From Bacteroides sp. AN502(2024) (GTDB lineage Bacteria; Bacteroidota; Bacteroidia; Bacteroidales; Bacteroidaceae), in the NCBI RefSeq assembly GCF_041227145.1, contig NZ_JBGFSP010000012.1, forward strand, positions 124,001-188,000: DNA of 64,000 nt. The letters run 5' to 3'. Shown piece after piece: positions 25,856-34,500 of the stretch. The number at the start of each line of letters is the position of its first letter. Within the stretch, counting starts at the first letter, position 1. Position numbers and translations under genes: made by a program. The notes under the pieces were generated by a model that was not told the origin of the DNA, did not search any database, and saw only the letters and a list, made by a program, of their open reading frames with translations.

Positions 25856-28748
25856 CTATTTTTCGCTATCGTAAATGACATCAAGTAGTTCATTTGCAAG
25901 TTTTCCATCTGTGATTTTAATAATGTTGTCTTCCTTTGTTACATAGCCAAGTATATTGACACTGCCATACCAGACCGTGGACTTATCTATGATGCACGAG
26001 GATAATGATAGTTTAGGTACAATCTTTACATATAATCCCAAACTTTTTAGATAATTCGTCTGATTGCTTTCTAGCGATGTGAGAATTGCCACTTGAATAC
26101 CACTCGTATGGAGCTCTTTGATCGTTTTAACAAATGTGTTTCGTTCTGTATGATAGAGCTTTGGAGAAGATATGACAATAGATTGTCTTGAACTTTTCAA
26201 ATTTTCTATAAATGTCAAGCAGAATGTGTTGCCATTGAAAATCTGTTCTTCATACGATGATATATTCAAGTCATTTGTATAATCAAACAATGTTGGACTA
26301 TCTTTTGACAGTATACGATAACCAATGGCAGAGTATCCTTTTAGGCGTTTACGATACATGTTCTCACAAACAGGTTCGTGTATATCAATATAGTCGTAAA
26401 TACGGACATCTTTCTTGCTCTCATTCTCACGGTGCAAACGTCCTGCATATTGTGCTACCAATCCTTTCCATGAGATTGGCAATGCCAAAAACAGTGTATC
26501 AAGTCGTGGATAATCAAATCCTTCTCCAACATATTTTCCTGTGGCTACTATTACAAGAGGGGTGTCTTTGGATATATCATGTAATTTTTGTAGAGTTTCT
26601 CTCTTGTTTTTTGCAGTTCCTTCTCCTGTGAGTTGTATGATGTTGGCGATATGCTGCTTCAACATTCTGGCAAGCAATTCTACATGAGAAGTTCTGGCTG
26701 TAAGTATTATAGGTGTTCGACCTGCCGCTACAACATTAAGGACATCCTCTATAATAAGATTATTCCGTATTTCCGATTCAGCGAGAAATTGTGATAGTAC
26801 CGTAAACGATTGTTTGTCATCGGTAACAGGTCTGTAAGATGTAAATCTCGGCACAAGATAACGCTGGAACGACTGCTTCTGTATCTGTGCCTTGGTATCG
26901 GTAGAAAAACGAATCGGACCACATTGCATGAAGATAATAGGCTGCAAACCATCTTTACGAATGGGTGTGGCAGTAAGTCCATAGACATAATATGCCATAA
27001 CGTGCTTTAATACATTCTCGAATGTTATGGAAGATACGTGATGGCACTCGTCCACAATGACCATCCCGTATTCTTTTACAAAAGGCTTGACTTCGTCATT
27101 GTCAAAACACGATTGCATAAGCGCTATATCAATAACGCCATGCAAAGTGTTAGAGATAGAATCCAAGCACCCGACTGGAGAAAAAGTCTTCTTCCTGCCT
27201 CGTTTCTTAGGAATCTCATCTTCTGTAAAATCAATGTTAAGAAATTCTGACAGACGTTCATGCCATTGCATAAGCAATGCTTTGGAGTGTACCAGAATAA
27301 GTGTATTTGTCTTTCTTCGTGCAATCAGAGCTGCCGCTGTAACAGTCTTTCCAAAGGCTGTCGTTGCAGACAATACTCCGTTGGAATATGGCATGAGGGC
27401 ATTGATGGCATCCAACTGTTCATCGCGTTCCTTTCCATTGAATGTTACGACAATAGGTTTTCCATGATTTGTATTATCAACTATTTCATAATCAATCTTG
27501 AGGGAATACAGCATGTCGATGATGGCATCCTCGCAACCCCGAGGCATTGCAAGATATTCATCGGTAAAATCAGCACGACAGATAATACGAGGAATATTAT
27601 ATGTGGAAATACGCATCGCCTGTTTGCTGTAAAATTCAGGATTTTTGAACGCAGCAATATGTTTCAGGTGATTGGTAACTTTATCTGAAAAAGATTTTAA
27701 AGGAATATATATCTTGTCGGATTTATACATTATAAGCCTGCCGTTAAAGTCTTCATGTGTAATATTTTGTATGATTGGAGTTTCCCACGGTTTACTTTCC
27801 GAAGATGTGGTCAATGTTCCAAAATCTTCCTGCTGATGTTGTGTCAATAATGCATCTACGGCACTTTCATCTATTTTTCTTACATTGTACAGGTATGCCC
27901 ATTGATCCTGGAATGGAAGAAACTGATCATCTACAAAAACGCTGTTTCCTGCTTTTCTGGCTTTTCCTTGTAATGGTAATGCAATGAGATTGCCGAATCC
28001 ACCTTCCGGTACTTTATCCTGATTGGGGAAGAAGCGATCGTATGAATCGAATGTTATTCGCCCATTACGCTTCATGGCTTCCGTAAGAATTGTATTGCCT
28101 AATTTCCTTGCTTTGTAGGCTGGTATAGGTTCATCAAAGAAAGTCCACACATGCGCACCTTTGCCGGAGCGTGAGCTCTATGCTGAATGGGATTCTCCAC
28201 TCTCTACAAATGGAAATAAACGCCAATACATCATTCTTATATCCATGAGTTCAATTTTTGTCATCAAAATCAGCACACAAGAAAGAACATTTATTATCGG
28301 AAGTAACAACATACAGGCCGATAACATCGCATCCGTTCTCATCTTTACCTTCCAAATGTCGATATATGTCTTGATTTGTTAACGGTGCAAAATTACGGTT
28401 GGGACATTCTGTGCATTTATGCATTTTCTTGTTGCATATTCCTCTACGCCATTCGTTGATACAGACAGGTTGATAGCCACCCCTTTCTGTGGTTTTGCTG
28501 AACCATCGTCGTGCAAATACATCATCTCGCCCCTTGAAAAAGCTACGGAATAATGCAATTTTCTCATCAAGAGAGAGTTTGATTGAAGGGTATATTATGG
28601 AAGAGAATGCTGCGTTTTCATCAGGACATTTGATTGAGGAATAAACTATACCATGCTGTGAAAGTATTGACTTCAGTTCTTCATTTTCAGAAAGCAGGGC
28701 ATCGTATTTAATGACAAGCGCATTGTATTTCTCTTGAATATTGTCCAT
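25856..28748 (-). pseudogene. TOTE-type archaeo-eukaryotic primase-helicase, broken
   Basis: This was a single ~960-residue protein of the TOTE conflict group: coiled coil, CxxC-type zinc region, primase domain, superfamily-2 helicase and a C-terminal PLD-like part. The primase catalytic motif LCADFDDKN ends directly at a TGA (28251-28253) where related proteins continue with Trp. The same frame resumes (THGYKNDVLAFISIC) and is then shifted near 28175, just before SRSGKGAHVW, the second catalytic motif. An open frame from 28150 still encodes the helicase (TAFGKTVTAAALIARR, VDECHHVSS, GLTATPIRKDG). Two lesions in the primase domain suggest inactivation, although the 764-residue helicase-PLD part might still be made. 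Confidence 0.75.
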
Positions 28749-28751
28749 ATG

Positions 28752-29453
28752 TTATTTTGTTGTCATTAAACCACATAGCAATGCAATTCCAAAACTCAGA
28801 AATGTTCCGGCAAGGACATACTCTGTCTTTGCAGTATCCGTGTCTTTGAATCGAAGTATGGATTTTGCGGCTATGATAAAACCGATTGCTTCATATTGCC
28901 CAATGATAACGAATATGATTGTGAGAATACGCTCTAAATTTCCAATCAACGCTCCTGCATTTTTGATGTTTTCACAGGACAATGTCTCTCCAACTTGATA
29001 TTTCTTCAAGACTAACTTAATCAGGATATTGGCAGGTTTGATGCACAATAATATCGCCAATATGAACAGAGGTATTGAGAAACTGCCATTGCAATCCATT
29101 GATTGGATTAGCAACTTTGTTGTAGTGTCAAAGGAAGACGCCACTATAATCAGTATAGACAAATGAGCAATCTGATCAATAACAAAATTCCATAATCCTT
29201 TGGGGCTATATGTTTTGATAACATCTATTACCAGATGGGAAAAAGCAATGGCAAGAGCATAAAATCCGAAATCATAAATAGGAACAACTACCCATGACAC
29301 GCCACCGATGATAAGCGAATGCACATACAGGAACCAGCTTTTGAATTTCATTTCCTCTTTCTGTGCACAGTATTTATCATTTTGCAGGTAAAAATCGCCT
29401 GTAACATGTGCCAATAGCAGACTTAAAAACAACCAACTATTCATATTCTTCAA
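28752..29453 (-). CDS. DUF3307 membrane protein
   Basis: A 233-residue integral membrane protein. The N-terminal LAHVTGDFYLQ (residues 15-25) and AFSHLVIDVIKTY motifs are the DUF3307 signature, with conserved His and Asp in membrane segments. About six hydrophobic segments are visible. Its start overlaps the end of the cyclase-like/HTH gene by 17 bases, so the two are probably translated together. DUF3307 proteins often occur beside SatD-like regulators; the function is unknown. Confidence 0.82.
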   Translation of the reverse strand: MKNMNSWLFLSLLLAHVTGDFYLQNDKYCAQKEEMKFKSWFLYVHSLIIGGVSWVVVPIYDFGFYALAIAFSHLVIDVIKTYSPKGLWNFVIDQIAHLSILIIVASSFDTTTKLLIQSMDCNGSFSIPLFILAILLCIKPANILIKLVLKKYQVGETLSCENIKNAGALIGNLERILTIIFVIIGQYEAIGFIIAAKSILRFKDTDTAKTEYVLAGTFLSFGIALLCGLMTTK

Positions 29454-30108
29454 AATTTATCTGTTCAAAATATTTTATGGTTTCTTCTATACAATACCAT
29501 TTTGTGGCTGTAGAAGCATTGTTTACACTGGCTTGAGATATACCCAATTTCTTGGCAATGTCTGCCTCTTTGAAACCAAGCAATTTATAGTAAACGACTT
29601 CACTTTGGCGTACTGTCATATCATTTAATATGGCATCGGTCAGTAGGGCTATGGTTTGCAATGGGGCAGATAATTGCTTTTTACTTGTTTGGACAGACAT
29701 CGTTCCCTTATTCAAGGGACTCATTTCCTCAAGCGCACGTCCTGACAGATATATGGCCTCACCATCCCAAATACCTTGTTCGGTGTCCACTATCCTCATA
29801 TCTCCGATACCAATGGCCATCCGTATTCCGTATGTCTGGAAATTTTTCGTCTTTTCATTTTTAACTGTGGAAAAAGATTTGATGCAGGATTTGATTATAA
29901 AGGCTATCCGGAATGCGTTTGATAAATTTTGCATTACGCACTCTATATAGTCCCCTTTGATTTGGCGACCTTCAAAATCAGGATAACTTACTTTTAGCAA
30001 GCCAAATAATGATTCTATCCTTTGCTTTAATCCTATAGTTTCATTCACAGACAAGGACGTGGATGCTACTATATCCGCTGAAATTGTTGCAAACATATTA
30101 TTGTTCAT
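29437..30108 (-). CDS. SatD-like protein: degenerate cyclase-type domain plus HTH
   Basis: The N-terminal ~150 residues resemble a class III nucleotide cyclase homology domain: FATISADIVASTSLS places an Asp at 12 and QIKGDYIECVM a second at 53, the usual metal-binding pair, and IRMAIGIGDM...DGEAIYLSGRALEEM matches the R-I-G-I-H-x-G and D-x-V-N-x-A-A-R region. The C-terminus (about 163-205) is a sigma4/LuxR-like helix-turn-helix (EADIAKKLGISQASVNNAS). The whole protein fits the SatD family. It overlaps DUF3307 by 17 bases. A ligand-sensing transcription regulator is inferred. Upstream lie two 20-bp palindromes that are its likely operators. Confidence 0.7.
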   Translation of the reverse strand: MNNNMFATISADIVASTSLSVNETIGLKQRIESLFGLLKVSYPDFEGRQIKGDYIECVMQNLSNAFRIAFIIKSCIKSFSTVKNEKTKNFQTYGIRMAIGIGDMRIVDTEQGIWDGEAIYLSGRALEEMSPLNKGTMSVQTSKKQLSAPLQTIALLTDAILNDMTVRQSEVVYYKLLGFKEADIAKKLGISQASVNNASTATKWYCIEETIKYFEQINFEEYE

Positions 30109-30119
30109 TAATTTGATGA

Positions 30120-30127
30120 CAAAGGTA
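30120..30127 (-). promoter_or_regulatory. Candidate -7 element of the satD-like operon
   Basis: The minus strand reads TACCTTTG (TAnnTTTG), 12 bases before the start codon. If used, the mRNA leader would be very short. No -33 TTTG at correct spacing. Confidence 0.35.
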
Positions 30128-30154
30128 TGAATATTCTTCTATTTCACCAAGAAT

Positions 30155-30203
30155 TATAGATTAAATAGTCTATAATTATGGAATATAGATAAATAAGTCT
30201 ATA
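30155..30203. promoter_or_regulatory. Two tandem 20-bp palindromic operator sites
   Basis: TATAGATTAAATAGTCTATA (30155-30174) and TATAGATAAATAAGTCTATA (30184-30203) are nearly identical dyads spaced 29 bases start to start. They lie 47-95 bases upstream of the satD-like start. They are well placed for binding by its HTH protein. Confidence 0.6.
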
Positions 30204-30293
30204 ATGATAATTTATATACAATATAACCTATAATCAAGTAGGAAGAAAACTACTTCGTTTTCCTCCTACTCGATTCACTCTAAAAAGTTTTAC

Positions 30294-30350
30294 CGGGCAG
30301 CTAAATCTTTAATGGGACATACAAACGTCAGAACCACGCAGATTTCTGTT
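30294..30350 (+). pseudogene. Tyrosine integrase C-terminal relic
   Basis: The + strand reads AKSLMGHTNVRTTQIS, the LGHxxxxTTQxY motif of tyrosine recombinases, with Ser where the catalytic Tyr would be. No other part of the gene remains. It marks an old mobile element. Confidence 0.5.
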
Positions 30351-30429
30351 GTGTGTACGTTGGTGTGCCCCAACATTCGACTTGTAATGTAAAGGTCACC
30401 GCCGGCTGCCAAGGTCAATGTGGAAAAGG

Positions 30430-30575
30430 TGTAATAAGTGCGTAACGACTATCCGCAAGATGCAGGACGAGGTCGGCTTCAAGTCCGTACCTATCACGAT
30501 AGTAGGATATGTGACTGTCGAAGTCGGCTTTATATGCTCGAAGATCTCTAATGCACATTTGTAATCCCAAGATAA
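30430..30575 (-). pseudogene. DUF4143 ATPase relic
   Basis: The minus strand encodes MCIRDLRAYKADF and ISYYRDRYGLEADLVLHLAD, closely matching the C-terminal region of the intact ATPase at 11341-12630. Only about 45 codons remain. Confidence 0.7.
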
Positions 30576-30983
30576 CAACAAACAAATCTATATGGTTTTT
30601 ACAGAATTCACAAAACATCTTATTGTTCTTTGTTTTTGTTTGCCACAACTAACCCCTATAGATTGGCACAGTAGAAATTTAGTGGGAATAGAGCCAACTC
30701 TTCGCAATTCTGCAAAGAAAGAATTTTCTGTCCGCCACTCCATGCATAGTCCAAAACAATTTAATTCCGGCATTAATATAGACCTAATCATATATCATCT
30801 TGAATTTTCATACTATAATCTGCTTTCAGCGGTTTCAGTTTTATCCGCAAACGCTTTGCCAGAAGGAGATAGCGGCTGAAGGCGGAACATATTGCCCCTT
30901 GCAGGAAGGTATTGTAGGCAAGGGGTAGTGCTTTCAGCGCTTTCAGCTTTTTCAGACTTGTCGGTAGACCTATCTATTGTGAG
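30576..30983. other. Non-coding stretch in the relic region
   Basis: No supported gene. A GCTTTCAGCG/CTTTCAGC-rich part near 30825-30955 contains several short repeats of CTTTCAGC on the + strand and their complement GCTGAAGG, which I cannot assign. Confidence 0.35.
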
Positions 30984-31071
30984 GTGAAATGTAGGCTCTG
31001 TTTGGTTATAACAGCGCCTCTGTTACCATGAAATGCAGGCTTTATTTTACTATAATAGAGCCTCTGTTGGA
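30984..31071. repeat. Two tandem 44-bp units, each a hairpin
   Basis: Unit 1 (30984-31027) and unit 2 (31028-31071) align end to end. Each contains a 10-bp stem with one mismatch: AGGCTCTGTT/AACAGCGCCT in unit 1 and AGGCTTTATT/AATAGAGCCT in unit 2. The stem sequences differ at paired positions in a way that keeps pairing. Confidence 0.6.
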
Positions 31072-31573
31072 AATAAGTATAGAAGGAGCCGGAGTTATAC
31101 ACATTCGCTTTCAGGAGTGCTTTCAGGCTCAAACGCCGATGAACAGGGACTTTGGTGAAGAACTGAAGGCTGAAGGCGGTTTTTCTTTTTAATAGTTAGT
31201 GGGAGATTTAACTGCAATTAGTAGGAGAATTCGGATTGCTTCAGTACCGGATCGAACAATTCATATACATATTATTTTGTGCCTCACCGTATCTCCAATT
31301 TTTCAGATTAAGACAAAATTTAGCAACACCAATTTTCTACTGAGCCAATAGATTTCCAAAACGTTGATGTGTCTTTATGAATATGGGTACTCAGTGGTAT
31401 TTAGGAAGTCTCAAATAAAATCGATAAATAAGCGATTGAAATATTAAAGAAGGGAACCGTAAACTGATGATTTACGGCTCTTTGTGCATTTAATGAGCAT
31501 GGTTGCTATATAGCATTATGCCAGTGTGATAAGAAAGGTAGTGATAATGTGATAATATCCAGCTGTTTTTGAC
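31072..31573. other. Intergenic stretch after the hairpin units
   Basis: About 500 bases with no supported gene up to the end of the large helicase gene. More CTTTCAGG/CTGAAGGC motifs occur near 31120-31180. Confidence 0.35.
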
Positions 31574-34500
31574 TTACAAAGAAAGAACCAAATCTACTAA
31601 GAGAACGGCTGTTTCCGGTTCATTTTTGGGTGCATCTTTGGGTTTCCATGCCACAACGAACCGTACAGATGCAGATTTCACCTTATAACCTCTTTCTTCC
31701 CACTCTGATAATGTTTCTTGCATTTTTAATGATAACTTTGCTACAGGTTTGTTAGTGGATGAGCTAAACAAAAAGAAATCATTGTAATTCAGAGAATCTC
31801 CACCTCTCAATGCTAAAACTTCCTGCTTACGTTCTTTGAAGAATCCTAGATAGACATCTTTATGAGAAAGCTGTAGTATAATTTCTTCGGGCATATCATA
31901 TTGTCGTTGGTCGACAAAATATCGGTCTGCACTTAAACGATTAAAGCAGTCACCGTTCGTATGTATAAACAGTCGGTTTTTCGCACGAGTTATTCCTACA
32001 TAGTACTTGCGCATCAGATAGTCATCTTTTGAATAATTATCAGATATGAGCATATACACGTCGTCAAACTCTCTGCCCTTGGCTTTATGAATGGTCGATA
32101 CCACTACTTCTGCTTCTGAAACATCACAAAAGTCTTCCACCGATGATTCAAATACAAACTCTTTGAAGTCGCAGAGGTATTTGGCTTTGTTGGTTTGTTC
32201 GAACTGCTCTACACAATGCTTTACATAGGTCAGACTTAGACTACCATTATAAGTAGAAAAGGTGGCATGTTTGGCTTCCTCCCATAATTCTTCTGGAATC
32301 AGAGGTGTCTTCGCTCGTTTATCTATATACCGCAGGAGATATCTTATTTCGGCTATATTCCAGAAGCGTAAACCATCCATTGACTGTATTAATTTACTGT
32401 TTATGCCATGTTTCCGTAAAAGGGCCATCAGGATAACAGCCTCTTCGTTTGTTTGGGTGAGTACACACGAAGTACCCTTGTCTTTATGTTGAAGTAATTT
32501 TTCAACGAGTGGCTGATACATGCACTTTGATTGATGGCGTGTTACTTCGACCCAACCCTCTTCTTTTCTCATGGAGATAATGGGCGTACTTTTTATTCTT
32601 TTGTCAATGGCTCTCAAGAATTGGTTGGCAAAATTCACCGGATGGCGTGCACTGCGGTAATTCTCGGTCATCTCGACAAATTTACTTCCGCTTTCTTGTG
32701 TTAGCCGGTACATATAGTCGGAATCAGATCCACGGAATTCATAAATGTTTTGATCATCGTCTCCCACTGCTATCACACGCATTTCCTCATTATTGGCCAT
32801 CAGAGCTTTTAACAGTGCAGATTCTTCAACTCCCATATCCTGCGCTTCGTCTATGACCAGTACCGTCTTGCCTATTTTGTTAGGCTCTACTTCTCCTTGA
32901 CTGATCATCTCGGCTGCTTTGGCAACGATATTTTTTGCATCTTCAAGATTTCCTATCCGTCCCAAGAGGTCGAAACAATAGGAGTGGAATGTCTTTATTT
33001 CAATAAAATGAGCTGCATTGCCTATCAATTCCATAAGCCTCTGTTTGAATTCTGTAGCCGCTGCCCTTGAAAACGTCAGCATTAGAAGTTGTTCGTGTTT
33101 TACGTCTTCAAGTAGCAGAAGTGAGGCAAGTTTGTGAACCAATACTCGTGTTTTCCCGCTGCCCGGTCCGGCTGCAACCACAATGCAATGTGAATCCTTA
33201 TCAGAAATAATTTCCATTTGACGTTTGGATAGTTGTCCGAACAACTGCTTGTATTTCTGTGGTGTTAAATTACGTTGTATTTCGCTTACTCTGTCCCCTT
33301 TGAAGTATTTTGTAATAAACTTCCTGTAATCCATTTGGAAATAGTCTTGGACATATCGCAGGGCTGTGTTGTAATCCTTCACCATCAGATTGGCATATTC
33401 GCCCACAATATGTATTTGCTGAATCTTCTGTTTGTAGAATTCGTTGAGCATTCGGTAATCGTCCTGCTTATATCTTGATTTGTTGTCTTTTATCCTTTGG
33501 ATATTCATGGCGTTATAAAGAACCAAGAAGCCGCCTTCAAGTTTTAGCGCACCGATTTTGGATAAGTACAGAAGTGCTTCTTCCACGTCTTCCAATTGAA
33601 TGTCATCGAGGTCGCCGAAAAGGGATTGGTGACTTGATTTTATTTGATTCAGAAGTTCTACTACAGAAAATTGGATAGCCTTATTCGGTGAATCTCCTGT
33701 TTCCGTATCTGAGGCGATCTTGTATAGCCATTCTATGGCGAAACGACTTATTTCCAATCGCTTTTCCAAACGCTTGATGGTTGATTCCAAGTCTGCCAAA
33801 CGACTTATTTCTATATTATGAACTGCATCCTCTTTCTTGCGGGTATAGCCTTTGACAGTGAGGAAATAGAGTAGTGTCCGAATATCTTTTTCTTTGGATG
33901 TCTTGATCCCGTTGTTTATTGCATTGTCATTCAGTTGCTTGCATGATATTCGCAAGGACTCGTCAGGAATATGGCTGAGGATATATTGTTCAAGTTTTGC
34001 AAAACGTTCGAGGAGTGTTTGCGATTTTCGTTCCGAGTCACCTGCATCCAATAAATAGGCAGATATATCTTTACTGTCTGCCAATATGCCTTCTTGCCGC
34101 ATTCGTTCCACTACGGATATTACTTCTCTTTTGCTGATTCCCAGAATATCTGCCAGATAATCAATCCGCGATTCTGCTTCTGAATTTTGAGCTTTGGATA
34201 TGTGTTTTTGGGATATCAATGATTTGATGATTCGGACTGCCTTTTCTATTTCGTCACGGTCAAAGAGTAATGACATTGATATTCGCTTTCTGGCTTCATC
34301 CATGTTCTTTACTGTGATGCCTGTGGCATATACGTGAGGTACATTATTTCCTCTTATCAAGTATCCACTTTGTTCCAAAGCTGCTAATGCTGTTCGTACG
34401 CGAGTTTCAATATCAGACACCGAATCGTCCCATCCTGCCTGCCGGGCAATTTCCAATGCAGAACAGCTGACTTTCTTGCGTTGTCTGGTAAGGTCTTTTA

